64,000 nt of DNA, taken from Streptomyces canus. Its GTDB lineage: Bacteria; Actinomycetota; Actinomycetes; Streptomycetales; Streptomycetaceae. Numbering within the stretch: position 1 is the stretch's first letter; every line of letters begins with the position of its first letter. Below, piece by piece: positions 8,092 to 17,900 of the stretch. The stretch spans positions 7,222-71,221 of the forward strand of contig NZ_KQ948676.1 in NCBI RefSeq assembly GCF_001514145.1. The letters are read 5' to 3'. The translations under genes and the position numbers were made by a program. The notes beneath the pieces are model-generated. The model made no database searches. It was not told where the DNA came from and saw nothing but the letters and a program-made list of their open reading frames with translations.

Positions 8092-8811
8092 ATGGTCGCT
8101 GTGTCCAAGGTCCAGTTCGGCAAGCGGAACGAGGACGTACGCATCGTCCAGAAGGCCCTGATCAAGCGTGGCCGCAAGATCCCCGACGGGGCCACCGGCC
8201 TCTTCGGGGACCAGACCAAGGCCGCCTACCGGGCCGAGCAGCTCGCCCAGGGCTTCAAGGGAGCCGACGCCGACGGCGTACCGGGCCCGACCTCGCTGGC
8301 CGCCCTCGGCCGCCTCACCGGCCTCTTCCGGCTGGACGACGGGGCCGCGCCCGCGGCCGGCAACGGAAGGCTCACCCTCGGCCAGGTCACCTTCCGTGAT
8401 CCCGGCGACGAGTCGGGTGCGGAGGCGATGCGGCGCTACGCCCGCAAGGCGTGCGAACTGACCGGCATGGACCCGCAGTTCGGCGTCCCGGCGCTCTCCA
8501 CCATCGCCAAGCGCGAGTCCGCCAGCAATCACCCGAAGTTCCGCATCAACACGACCGACATGAACGCGCGCGGCCCGCGCGTCTCCGACGGCCACCCGCA
8601 GAACTGCTCCCGGGGCGCCACGCAGTGCATCCCGGGCACGTTCGCCACGTACCACCAGGCGGGCACGGCCAACACGCCGTACGACGTGGTCGCCTGCATG
8701 TGCGCGACGGTCAACTACGTCCGCGACCGCTACCACGTGAACAAGTCCGGTTCGAACTTCACGGCCCGTGTCCAGCAGGCGGATCCGCAGCGGGCTCCCC
8801 ACTGGTACTAG
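8092..8811 (+). CDS. Peptidoglycan-binding domain plus SLT-type lysozyme-like domain
   Basis: 239 aa, leaderless. Residues about 8-82 are a PG_binding_1-type domain (NEDVRIVQKALIKRGRKIPD, then GATGLFGDQTKAAYRAEQLA). Residues about 100-239 are a transglycosylase/lysozyme-like SLT domain: STIAKRESASN supplies the candidate catalytic Glu, and GATQCIPGTFATYHQAG and CATVNYVRDRYH match the later core motifs, as in phage tape-measure and actinobacterial SLT domains. Expected substrate is the glycan strand of peptidoglycan. GGAAGG stands 8 bases before the ATG. It is followed after 9 bases by the M23 gene, with which it shares a near-identical N-terminal domain. Confidence 0.83.
   Translation: MVAVSKVQFGKRNEDVRIVQKALIKRGRKIPDGATGLFGDQTKAAYRAEQLAQGFKGADADGVPGPTSLAALGRLTGLFRLDDGAAPAAGNGRLTLGQVTFRDPGDESGAEAMRRYARKACELTGMDPQFGVPALSTIAKRESASNHPKFRINTTDMNARGPRVSDGHPQNCSRGATQCIPGTFATYHQAGTANTPYDVVACMCATVNYVRDRYHVNKSGSNFTARVQQADPQRAPHWY
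8117..8294 (+). repeat. 178-bp perfect direct repeat, copy 1
   Basis: This segment, coding for most of the peptidoglycan-binding domain, is identical base for base to 8861-9038 in the next gene (offset 744). Outside it the two genes diverge quickly, which indicates recent duplication or gene conversion of one domain. Confidence 0.9.
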
Positions 8812-8820
8812 GAGTTCCTC

Positions 8821-9513
8821 ATGGTCGCCCCACCCACGGTCACCCTGTCCAACGTCCAGATCGGCAAGCGGAACGAGGACGTACGCATCGTCCAGAAGGC
8901 CCTGATCAAGCGTGGCCGCAAGATCCCCGACGGGGCCACCGGCCTCTTCGGGGACCAGACCAAGGCCGCCTACCGGGCCGAGCAGCTCGCCCAGGGCTTC
9001 AAGGGAGCCGACGCCGACGGCGTACCGGGCCCGACCTCCCTGACCACTCTCGGCCGCCTCACCGGCCTCTTCCGCGTCACGGGCGGGGCCGCGCCCGCCG
9101 CGTCACACCCCGGCCGGGTGGGCTCGCCCGTACCCGGGCACAAGGTCTCGTTCCAGTTCTACGAACGCGGCAACTACGCCTGGAAGCCCGACGGCCACGG
9201 CCGGCACACCGGGCAGGACTTCGCCGCCGACACAGGAACTCCCGTGGTCGCCGTGCGCGCCGGCACCATCACCTGGTCGAACGGCAATGGCGGAGCCTAC
9301 GGCCAGTGGATCGGGCTGGCCGCGGACAACGGCCACGTCTACACCTACTGTCACCTCTCGCAGCGCAAGGTCAAGGCCGGTCAGCACGTCACCGCCGGAC
9401 AGCGGCTCGGCGCCGTCGGCACCACGGGCAACTCCACCGGGCCGCACCTGCACTTCGAGATGTCCAAGGGCTCCGCCTGGTCCTACGGCAATGTCGCCAA
9501 ACCCAGCTGGTGA
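8821..9513 (+). CDS. Peptidoglycan-binding domain plus M23 (LytM) endopeptidase
   Basis: 230 aa, leaderless. Residues about 15-85 repeat the peptidoglycan-binding domain of the preceding gene. Residues about 110-225 are a complete-looking M23 metallopeptidase: HTGQDFAADTGTPVVAVRAG supplies the first His and Asp, VYTYCHLSQRKV the loop His, and TGPHLHFEMSKG the HxH pair. It should cleave peptide cross-bridges. Unlike the M23-like protein encoded at 4344, all metal ligands are present. AGGAG precedes the ATG, and the next gene starts 19 bases after the stop. Together with the SLT protein it gives the operon both a glycosidase-like and a peptidase activity. Confidence 0.87.
   Translation: MVAPPTVTLSNVQIGKRNEDVRIVQKALIKRGRKIPDGATGLFGDQTKAAYRAEQLAQGFKGADADGVPGPTSLTTLGRLTGLFRVTGGAAPAASHPGRVGSPVPGHKVSFQFYERGNYAWKPDGHGRHTGQDFAADTGTPVVAVRAGTITWSNGNGGAYGQWIGLAADNGHVYTYCHLSQRKVKAGQHVTAGQRLGAVGTTGNSTGPHLHFEMSKGSAWSYGNVAKPSW
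8861..9038 (+). repeat. 178-bp perfect direct repeat, copy 2
   Basis: Second copy of the domain-coding repeat described at 8117-8294. It is followed by a short diverged stretch and then another shared run (CTCGGCCGCCTCACCGGCCT). Confidence 0.9.
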
Positions 9514-9532
9514 TGGAGACGAGGAACCCGTC

Positions 9533-10207
9533 ATGACGTACCACAACCCCCACCCGGTCCCTGAAGAACCCGGCATGTTCGTGCCCGTCGAGGTCAGGGG
9601 CTGGCAGCACGGCTACGACGCGGGCCTCAGCCGGCCACCCGACGTGCCCCCCACCCCGGGAACCCGCCACCCCGGCTACATGCTGGCCTGGCAGGAGGGC
9701 GCGCACGCGGGCAACGCCGACGGGCGGGCCGAGGGATGGCGGTGGGCGTTCTTCGACAAGGACCCCCGGCCGGACATCAGCGGCGCGGAAAGCTACGGGC
9801 CGCTGGAGGACGGCGAGGGCGGCTCCGGGCAGCGCTGGCCATGCGTGGGCGAGCAGGTCCTGCAGGTCATGCTGCGGGAGTTCGCCCCGGGCGACGAGGC
9901 GGAGGACGGACTCACCGGCCGTGTGCTGGCCCGGGCCTGCACGGACAAGGGTGTCCCCCGGTTGTATCTGCCCGTCCGCCGGGACTCCTCGGAGCCCGGG
10001 GCGGAGCCGGCCGACGACCCGCTGCACGACGCGGGCTACTGGCACGGTCCCGTGTGCCAGTCCCTGGACGAAGCCGCCCGGCAGGCGCGCCCGGAAGTAC
10101 CCAGCCGCGTTCCCCACTTCGGGGGCGTCGTCCGCTACGAGCCCGCGGCCGAGCACCACTTCTTCGACCTGCTCCCCCTGGACGGCCTCCTGGCCGACCG
10201 GGTCTGA
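9533..10207 (+). CDS. Conserved-looking protein of unknown function (224 aa)
   Basis: No family recognised. The N-terminus is rich in proline, glycine and aromatic residues (GWQHGYDAGLSRPP, HPGYMLAWQEGAHAGNADGR), reminiscent of short GxxxG helices. The middle has a helical VGEQVLQVMLREFAPGDE. The C-terminus, HFGGVVRYEPAAEHHFFDLL, contains a histidine cluster. No signal peptide, membrane segment or cysteine motif is present. The ATG at 9533 follows GAGACGAGGAA. It lies between the wall hydrolases and the DUF6603-like gene with gaps of 19 and 14 bases, so it belongs to the same transcript. It could be an adaptor or chaperone for the large proteins, but this is only inferred from position. Confidence 0.6.
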   Translation: MTYHNPHPVPEEPGMFVPVEVRGWQHGYDAGLSRPPDVPPTPGTRHPGYMLAWQEGAHAGNADGRAEGWRWAFFDKDPRPDISGAESYGPLEDGEGGSGQRWPCVGEQVLQVMLREFAPGDEAEDGLTGRVLARACTDKGVPRLYLPVRRDSSEPGAEPADDPLHDAGYWHGPVCQSLDEAARQARPEVPSRVPHFGGVVRYEPAAEHHFFDLLPLDGLLADRV

Positions 10208-10221
10208 CCCTGAGGTGAGTG

Positions 10222-12159
10222 ATGGGCGGCATCTTCGGACTCGATCTGGAACGGCTGGCCGACGACCGGCTCCCGGCGACGGTGGAGATCGACTCCCCGC
10301 TGCCCCCGGTGCGGCTGCGCGGCCGCCTGGAGCGCCAGCAGTTCCGCTCGTTCTCGGGCGTGCTGAGCGCGACCGTGCCCGCCACGACGGTGACCGCCTT
10401 CGGGCAGCTGGACCTAGCGGCACCGGGCGGCCCGGCATTCGTCGCGCTGCTCGGCGCCACCTTCCCCGGGCCGGGCATCCAGCTGGGCCTCGGCTTCGCG
10501 CTGAGCGGCGTCGGCGGTGTCGTGGGCGTCAACAAGGCGGTGAACCGGGACGCCCTGATCGCCGCCATCGCCGACGGCACCGCCGGTGAACTGCTCTTCC
10601 CACCCGACCCGGTGGCGGCGGCGAAACGGATCGTCCCCCGGCTGCCGGCCCTGTTCCCGACCGTGCCGGGGCGCACCGTCGTCGGGCCGATGTTCGAGAT
10701 CTCGTGGGGCGGCCGAATGGTCTCCCTGTCGGCGGCCGTCGTGGCCGAGGTCCCCGACCCGGTACGGCTGTCCCTGCTCGGCATCCTGCGGGTCGCGGTG
10801 CCGGACCCGGAGGTGCCGCTGATCCAGCTCAAGGCCACCTTCGCCGGACAGTACGACAGCGCCGAGCCCAGCGCGTTCCTGATAGCGAGCCTGAGTGGTT
10901 CGCACATGGCCGGGGTGCCGCTCGACGGGGACGTGCTGGTGCTGAGCCGGGGCGGGCCCGATCCGACGTTCGTGCTCAGCGCGGGCGGCTTCCACCCGGC
11001 GTTCGCGGTCCCGCGGGGTGTGCCGGCGTTGCACCGGCTGTCGATGAACCTCTCGCCGGTACCATGGATCCAGCTGCGCTGCCAAGCGTACTTCGCGATC
11101 ACCACCAACACCCTGCAGTTCGGCGCCCAGCTCTCACTGGTCGCCGAGATCGCCGACTGCGGGCTGCGCGGCCAGTTCGGGCTCGACGTCCTGGTCCACC
11201 GTGAGCCGAGCCTGTCGTTCAGCGCGCGGATGCGGGGCTCGCTGTCGGTCGAGGTGTTCGGCGAGTCCCTGGTGGGCGTCGCCTTCGACCTCACCCTGGA
11301 AGGGCCCGCGCCCTGGCACGCGGTCGGGCGCGGCAGCATCGACCTTTTCCTGTTCAGCGCCTCCTTCGACTTCGACGAACGCTGGGGCAACCCGCCGCCC
11401 GCCCTGCCAGCCCCGCCCGCGGACCTGCGGCGCAGGCTGGAAGAGGCCTTCGCCCGACCGGAGGCGTGGAGCGCGCTACCCCCCGCGGGCGGCGACCGGA
11501 TCCCGGTACTGCTGTCCCCCGCCGCCAACCGGCAGATCGGCGAGGGGCGCCGGGTCCACCCGCACGGCGGTGTCGTCGCACGGCAGCGCGTCCTGCCTTT
11601 CGGGGTGGACATCGATCGCCTGGGATCGTCGCTCGTCGAACCGGCCGAGCAGTGGGACGTCGCCTCGGCCTCGCTGGGCGGCGAGGAGGCCGACGCGGGA
11701 GCAACCACAGACAGCTTCGCCCCCGGCCAGTTCCGCAGGCTCACCGACGACGAGCAGTTGGCCGCCGCCGCGTACGACACGTACCGGTCAGGAGTCCGCT
11801 TCGTCGCCGACACCTCCGAGCCGGACGAAGACGCGTTCGTCACGGCCTCTCTCGACTGGGAGACGAAGGTCGTGCCCGACCCGAACCCGACACGGGTGCT
11901 CGACCTGCTGAGGTTCCTGCGGTTGGAGGCGCTCGTGCACGCCGAGAAGATCGCGGCCACCGTCTCCCTGCGGGACCCGATCTGGTGGCCGGCCGAAATG
12001 AAAATGCTCGTGTCCCACGAGCCGCCCGTCGTGGCCGCGTCGACCTGGGCGATGACCGCGGCCCCCCTGCCCGCCTCGCCGTCGGCGACGAACGGGGAGC
12101 TGCGACTGCTGTACGCCGGTCTGGCCGGGGTGCGGCCGGTCGAGGCCTGGGAGGTGTGA
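10222..12159 (+). CDS. DUF6603-like large protein
   Basis: 645 aa from the ATG at 10222 (an overlapping GTG at 10219 is possible). The first 400 or so residues match what I recall of the DUF6603 domain: LGLGFALSGVGGVVGVNKAV, then LLFPPDPVAAAKRIV, FEISWGGR, LSAGGFHPAFAVP, ITTNTLQFGAQL and a GPAPWHAVGRGSI stretch, alternating predicted beta strands with conserved turns. The remaining 200 residues are unassigned (FAPGQFRRLTDDEQLAAAAY is a notable segment). No signal peptide or transmembrane segment is evident. The family has no established function that I know of. The next gene starts 5 bases after the stop, indicating coordinated synthesis with the giant proteins. Confidence 0.78.
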   Translation: MGGIFGLDLERLADDRLPATVEIDSPLPPVRLRGRLERQQFRSFSGVLSATVPATTVTAFGQLDLAAPGGPAFVALLGATFPGPGIQLGLGFALSGVGGVVGVNKAVNRDALIAAIADGTAGELLFPPDPVAAAKRIVPRLPALFPTVPGRTVVGPMFEISWGGRMVSLSAAVVAEVPDPVRLSLLGILRVAVPDPEVPLIQLKATFAGQYDSAEPSAFLIASLSGSHMAGVPLDGDVLVLSRGGPDPTFVLSAGGFHPAFAVPRGVPALHRLSMNLSPVPWIQLRCQAYFAITTNTLQFGAQLSLVAEIADCGLRGQFGLDVLVHREPSLSFSARMRGSLSVEVFGESLVGVAFDLTLEGPAPWHAVGRGSIDLFLFSASFDFDERWGNPPPALPAPPADLRRRLEEAFARPEAWSALPPAGGDRIPVLLSPAANRQIGEGRRVHPHGGVVARQRVLPFGVDIDRLGSSLVEPAEQWDVASASLGGEEADAGATTDSFAPGQFRRLTDDEQLAAAAYDTYRSGVRFVADTSEPDEDAFVTASLDWETKVVPDPNPTRVLDLLRFLRLEALVHAEKIAATVSLRDPIWWPAEMKMLVSHEPPVVAASTWAMTAAPLPASPSATNGELRLLYAGLAGVRPVEAWEV

Positions 12160-12164
12160 CCCCG

Positions 12165-14981
12165 ATGCCCGAGGACCTGCAATTCGCCCCGTACCTGCAG
12201 AGCCCCGTCGGCGGGGCGATCCGCAGCACGGTGCCGAACGGGCCGGCGCTGCTGGATCCCGGGCTGACCCTGACCGGACCGGGCGGTGAGATCCCGGTCA
12301 GGCCGCCCGGCGACGCGCTGCGGATGCTCGGCCCCGAGGGCGTCATCGGCATCGACACCCGGCACGTCCTGCGGGTCGATCCGCCGCCCGGCATCCTGGA
12401 CGCCGAGCCGAACTACCTGGCCTGCGTGGAGTTCGACGCGCCCGAACTGCCCTGGCTGTTCACACCCGCCCGGCCCGCCGACGGCATGCTGCGGCCCTGG
12501 CTGGTGCTGGTCGCCATCGAGACCGCCGGGCACCCGCTGCAGGGCGGCGGGCCACTGCCCTTCGTAGACGTCGACGCCGCGGCCCTGCCACCGCTGGACC
12601 AGTCGTGGCAGTGGGCACATGTGCAGCGCCCCGCGGGCCAGTCGGGCCCGCTGATCTCACGTCTGCTGTGCCCGCTGCATCTGAGGTCGGACACCGACTA
12701 CACGGCCTGTGTCGTGCCGACCTTCCAGGGCGGGGTCGCCGCGGGACTGTCCGGCGGCCTCACCGAGGTCGACCAGCACGGCGACGCCTGGCGCCGAGAC
12801 CAGGGGGGCGTCCGGTTGCCGGTCTACTACAGCTGGCAGTTCCACACCGGCGCCCCGGGCGACTTCGAGCAACTGGCCACAGCGATCGTCCCGTTGTCCG
12901 CCGAGGAACGCGGTCCGCTGTCCGGGCGCACCGTCGACATCACCGACCCCTGGCTGCACGGCCCCCCGCTGGCCTCCATCGATCCGCCCGGCACCCGGCA
13001 GACCATCACCGTGCAGGGCGTGCTCCAGCTCGTCGACTCCCCCGCCGAACAGGCCGTCACCGCCCTCGCCGACTTCGCCTCCCGCGTCGCCGGGCACATC
13101 AGCCGGGGCACCGAGGACGCCGTCGCCCCGCCGCTGTACGGCGGCCGTCCCGTCGTACGCGACGACGTCGAGGACGGTGAATCCGGGTGGCTGGCCGAGC
13201 TCAACCTGAATCCGGAGACCCGGATCGCGGCGTCTCTCGGCGCGGGCTGGGTTCGCGAGAACCAGGAGTGGCTGATGGCCCGGGCCTGGGACCAGGTCGG
13301 TGACATCCGGGAGGCCAACCGGCTGCGCAGCCGTACCGCGTTCTGCACCGCGGTCGCCGACTCCGTCTACCGGCGCAGCGTGCAGACCCTCAGCCCCGAC
13401 GAGACGCTCGGGCTCGCCGCTCCGGTGGGCGACCGCGTCCGCACCGGAAGCGAACTCCCGCTGCGGACCGAGGTCGCGGTCAGCCCGGCCCCGAACGAGC
13501 TGGTCGCCCCGGCCCTGCGGCGGCTGCTGCGGCGCCGGGGGCCGGTCGCCCGCCGCGCCGGCCTCGACGGGGAGTCGTACGTCCGCCGCACGCTCAGCGG
13601 CGAACTGCTGCCGCCGCTGCCGACGGCGATGGTGACCCGGCCGGTGGAGGCCGGACAACTGGCAGGGGAGGACACCGTCGAGCTCAACGCCAAGGTGGGC
13701 ACGGCCCTGCGGGCGACCGCGACCGCGCGGGGCGCCCGGACACTCAGGCTGCTGTCGGCCATGGCACCCTCGGCGTGGGCCAACGGCTTCGACACTCAGG
13801 CGGGTGCGCTCACCGCGCTCGTGGCGCGCCCGGCGGAGGGTGGGACGCCCGCCGAGGGGACGACGGGGCCGGCCGACGCACTCCGGATGTTCCAGACGCT
13901 GTCCGGCCTGGAGCTGTCCGACCTGACCGGCGACCTGTCCCCCGCGTTCGCCGAGCAGTCGCCGGACGCCGTGATGACGGTGGAGGAGCCCGACACCGCC
14001 CTGTCGTCGGACGCGTCCATGGCCGACGATCCGGGGGCCCACATCCTGCAGTTCGGTGTGCCCGTCGACGCGCCCGGGATGCGCGAGCGCCTCTCCCAGG
14101 CCTTCGACCCCGGTCCTCTGCTGGCGGCCCGGCTGGACAGCACCGTCACCTTCCTGTCCGAGGAGGCACTCGCCGTGCCCGCCTCCCCCGGCGATCCGGT
14201 CATGACCGCCCCGGACTTCCCCGCGCCCATGGCCCTGGCGCTTAAGGACACCGCCCGCGACTGGTTCCTCCCGGGCTCCGGGACGATCCCCGACGACCGG
14301 GCCGTGCTGCTCCAGGCCAACGCACCGTTCATCGCCTCGTTCATGGTCGGCGTCAACGACGAGATGAACGGCGAGATGCGCTGGCGCGAGTACCCCACCG
14401 ACCTGCGCGGCAGCCCCTTCACGCACTTCTGGCCACGCCCCGACGGCGAGCCGGACGTGCCGCCCGTGCACAGCTGGGACCCGGACGGCGCGCTGAGCGT
14501 CCAGCTCACCCTGGGCGCGGGCGAGCTGGACGTGCTGCTCATCCGGGGCCGGCTCGTGCGCCGGTACCCCCAGATGGTCGTGGCCGCCGTCCCCGCCCAG
14601 TCCGTGGGCGCGGCCGACCTCGGGCAGAGCTCCTGGGAGCACCCGAAGATGCTGCTCACCCTGGATGAGCGGACCTGCGCGTACGCGTTCGTGCTGCCCG
14701 GGGACATCCACGACTGGTGGTTCGTCCTCGCCGAGAACAGCTACCGGATGCGGTTCGGCTTCGACAACCCGGTGGATCCGGCGCCGCCGTACCGGCACTG
14801 GTCGGACCTGAGCTGGCAGGTCCCGGAGGGCGGCTTCGCCGACCTCTCGGCGATGCCCGCCGTGCCGGAGCAGGAACCCCGGCCGGGCCGGTGGAACGCC
14901 GCCACCGTGGCCATGGTGAGTCTGCAACGGCCTTTCCGGGTCGTCATGTCGGCCCGCAAACTGATCGGAGACCCGCAGTGA
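12165..14981 (+). CDS. Large conserved protein of unknown function (938 aa)
   Basis: 938 aa with no signal peptide or clear membrane helix. It opens with FAPYLQSPVGGAIRSTV, followed by RPWLVLVAIE, ISRLLCPLHLRSDTDYTACV and LPVYYSWQFHTGAPGDFEQL. The middle includes APPLYGGRPVVRDD, WLAELNLNPETRIAASLGAG and QEWLMARAWDQVGDIREANR. The C-terminal third contains FMVGVNDEMNGEMRWREYPT, with an LRGSPFTHFW stretch, and LLIRGRLVRRYPQ. I recall similar unnamed proteins in diverse bacteria, but none with a known role. The many tryptophan- and proline-rich strands suggest a large soluble structural protein. The stop overlaps the GTG of the next gene (GTGA), which implies translational coupling. Confidence 0.75.
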   Translation: MPEDLQFAPYLQSPVGGAIRSTVPNGPALLDPGLTLTGPGGEIPVRPPGDALRMLGPEGVIGIDTRHVLRVDPPPGILDAEPNYLACVEFDAPELPWLFTPARPADGMLRPWLVLVAIETAGHPLQGGGPLPFVDVDAAALPPLDQSWQWAHVQRPAGQSGPLISRLLCPLHLRSDTDYTACVVPTFQGGVAAGLSGGLTEVDQHGDAWRRDQGGVRLPVYYSWQFHTGAPGDFEQLATAIVPLSAEERGPLSGRTVDITDPWLHGPPLASIDPPGTRQTITVQGVLQLVDSPAEQAVTALADFASRVAGHISRGTEDAVAPPLYGGRPVVRDDVEDGESGWLAELNLNPETRIAASLGAGWVRENQEWLMARAWDQVGDIREANRLRSRTAFCTAVADSVYRRSVQTLSPDETLGLAAPVGDRVRTGSELPLRTEVAVSPAPNELVAPALRRLLRRRGPVARRAGLDGESYVRRTLSGELLPPLPTAMVTRPVEAGQLAGEDTVELNAKVGTALRATATARGARTLRLLSAMAPSAWANGFDTQAGALTALVARPAEGGTPAEGTTGPADALRMFQTLSGLELSDLTGDLSPAFAEQSPDAVMTVEEPDTALSSDASMADDPGAHILQFGVPVDAPGMRERLSQAFDPGPLLAARLDSTVTFLSEEALAVPASPGDPVMTAPDFPAPMALALKDTARDWFLPGSGTIPDDRAVLLQANAPFIASFMVGVNDEMNGEMRWREYPTDLRGSPFTHFWPRPDGEPDVPPVHSWDPDGALSVQLTLGAGELDVLLIRGRLVRRYPQMVVAAVPAQSVGAADLGQSSWEHPKMLLTLDERTCAYAFVLPGDIHDWWFVLAENSYRMRFGFDNPVDPAPPYRHWSDLSWQVPEGGFADLSAMPAVPEQEPRPGRWNAATVAMVSLQRPFRVVMSARKLIGDPQ

Positions 14982-17900
14982 CCGTCAACCTGGAACTGGC
15001 CAAGGCCCGCCGGGCGGTCGCCGACGCCCGGATCGCGCTCGACTGGTCACGCGCCGGACTCGCCATGTATGACAAGCGCATCGAGTCCGGGGAGAGTGGC
15101 CTGGAGGCCGAACACCTCGCCCAGGGCCAGGAGGCGGCCACCAACCAGACCCGCTACCAGGCCGCCCGCGACGCCTACCACGAGCTGGCCTCCGAGGAAC
15201 CGGAACTGTGGTCGGCCGACAGCCGCTCCGACCCGCTGCTGCTCCTGCCGCTGCGCCTGGAGACGGTGTACCGCAACGCCGGGGAGGCCGCGCTGGAGCT
15301 GTGGATCCGCGCCTACCCGGACGACATCCACGTCGACTCCCACGAGCCGGCCCTGACCCCGGCCGAACGCGTCGCGACGGAGGCGTACTGGTGCGAGGTC
15401 TGGGCCGCCGGCCCCCACCAGGAGCGCCGCAAGGCGGCCTGGACGCAACTCGTCGCCGCCATCGGTCCGGGCCGCGCCGCATGGGCGGTGAAAGCGCTGC
15501 GGCCGGGGCAGCAGGATCCGCCGCGGACCGAGACCCCGCCCGGCGCGAGCGCGCCCTCACCGGCTCCCTGGGCGGTGGAACCGGAGAGCCGCGACGGCCG
15601 CTGGACCCGGCCGGCGCACACGTACGCACTGCCCGACCGGCTGGTGTTCTCCGGCTACGAGACCGTCGGGGACGGGCAGATCGGACTGGTCTGGCGCGAG
15701 GAGGGCGCGCCCATCCCCGAGGTGCTCGACGTCGGCCTCGGCCCGGACAGCGCGGTGCCGCCCGGCTGGCTCAGCGACTTCGAGGAGGCCGTGCGGGTCG
15801 GCATGGGCGTCAAGGTGCTCATCGAGGGCGAGATGCGCCCCGACTTCAGCCTGGTCACCGTCGCCGGGGTGCGCGGCGGGACCTCGGAGCACACCGCTGA
15901 ACTCATCGGCACCCTGCTGGACGCGCACCGCTGCACCGACGGCCTGGCGGTGCTGCCCACCGGCACGCCGACCAACAACACCGAATCCACCAAGTCGGCC
16001 TGGCGCACCTGGATGCCGCCGCCGAGCCCGGAGAAGGCCGAGGAGCAGCGCGCCGCCCTCGCCGTCCTCGGCGACCTGGCGCCTCGCAGCCCCCAGGCCG
16101 CCGCCCGCGCCGCCCGGGCCCTCGGCCCCGCCGCCGGGCGCGTGCTGGCCGAGACCGCCGACGGGCTCGACGTGGACGACCACGACCTGCTGCGCCGGCT
16201 GCACGCCGCGTTCGGCGCCATGGCCGCCGCGTCCACGAACTGGATGAACTACGACTCCGACACCCAGGTCGACCTGACCTTCCTCGTCCAGCACTTCGTC
16301 GAGCACGTGCGCGGCCGCGGGCCGCTGCCCACGCTCCGGATCGGACGGCAGCCGTACGGCATCCTGCCGGTCACCTCGCTCGACCTGTGGCACGGCACCG
16401 AAGTCGACCTGCGGATCCTGGAACACCTCCAGGGGTTCCGCACCTTCGCCGAGTCCCAGGGCTGGCGTTCACCGACGGTCGGTAACGGTGACGCCGACGA
16501 GGTGATCAACGACCTGCTGCACCGCCTGCCCGCCTCCCGGCGGCTGCGCTTCGTCCAGCAGGAACCGGTCTCCCCGCCGTTCCAGCCCGCGCCGGACACG
16601 CCGACCGGCACGATCCCGTACAGGAGCGGCTTCGCCTGGCAGCAGCCGCCCGACCCGGCGTTCCTGCCGCAGCCGCTGGAGTTCACCCTCACCGCCGAGC
16701 CCGCTCCGGAGGTGCGGGAGCTGCTCCAGGCCCACCCGCTGCGTACGCTCCTCGGCGCCCTGCAGGAGTTCGCCCACCTGCGGTCCCTCCAGCAGGAGGT
16801 GCCGCCCGAAGTCACCCAGCGGCTGTTCGACCTGGCCCCCGCCTTCGAGGGGACCCGCAGCGGCAAGCTCGGGCTCTGGTACCACCTCGCCATCATGGCC
16901 CTTCACCTGTACTACTTCCGGCTCGACCAGCGGCTGCAGTCCGGCGGCTCCGTGGACCCCGTCATCGACCTGACGGACGGTCAGGTGACGGTTCCGCCCG
17001 GCACGGTCCCCGCGTTCTTCGACTGGGCGGCCACCGCCATCGACCAGTTCGCCGTCGCCGAGGAGATGGCCGACGGTGACCTGCCCCGGCTGGAGCTCCT
17101 GCTGTGCGAGGTGCTGGACACGCAGACGCACCGCCTGGACGCCTGGATGACCTCCGTCGCCTCCGCCCGGCTGAACCGGCTGCGCCGCGACCGCCCCGAC
17201 GGCACCCACCTCGGGGCGTACGGCTGGGTCACCGATCTGCGTCCCCGGGGCTTCGGCGAGGAGTCCGTGCCGACCGACCCGGAGGACGACCAGGACCCGG
17301 AGATCGTGGGAAACCCGGACGAGGACCCCCAGGCCCCGACCGACGACGAGACTGGGGCCGAGCCCGCCGAGGAAGGGACCGGGGAGAACCACGACGGCTA
17401 TCTCGTGGCCCCCTCCATGCACCAGGCCACCACCGCCGCCGTCCTGCGCTCCGGGTGGCTCAGCCACGCCGACGGAGAGGCCTTCTGCGTCGACCTCCGG
17501 GCGCGCCGGGTGCGCCAGGCCCTCGCCGTCGTGGACGGCGTCCGCTCCGGCCAGACCCTGGGCGCCCTGCTGGGCTACCAACTGGAACGCGCCCTGCACG
17601 ACGCCCACTTGGACGGACTGATCGCCCCCTTCCGCGCCGCGTATCCCACCCCCCACCTCGCCGAGCCGGACGCTCCCGGCGCGGAGGAGGCCCTCACCGC
17701 GACGGCCGCCCGCGACGTCGTCGACGGCCGCGCGCTCGTCGCCGACTACACGGCCCACGGCCGTCAGCTCCAGGACCTCGACTCGCTCACCGAGGCGCTC
17801 ACCGACGAGAGCCGGCCACTGCTGGACCAGGCTGGTCCGCTCGTGGACGACCTGGAGGCCACCGTGGACGCGGTCGGTGACCTGCTGCTCGCCGAGAGCG

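Noticed and set aside
9912..14927. Very long minus-strand open frames opposite the giant-protein operon
   Set aside because: Compositional shadows of the plus-strand genes, with Arg/Pro/Ser-rich translations and no domains. The plus strand has ribosome-binding sites and coupled starts.
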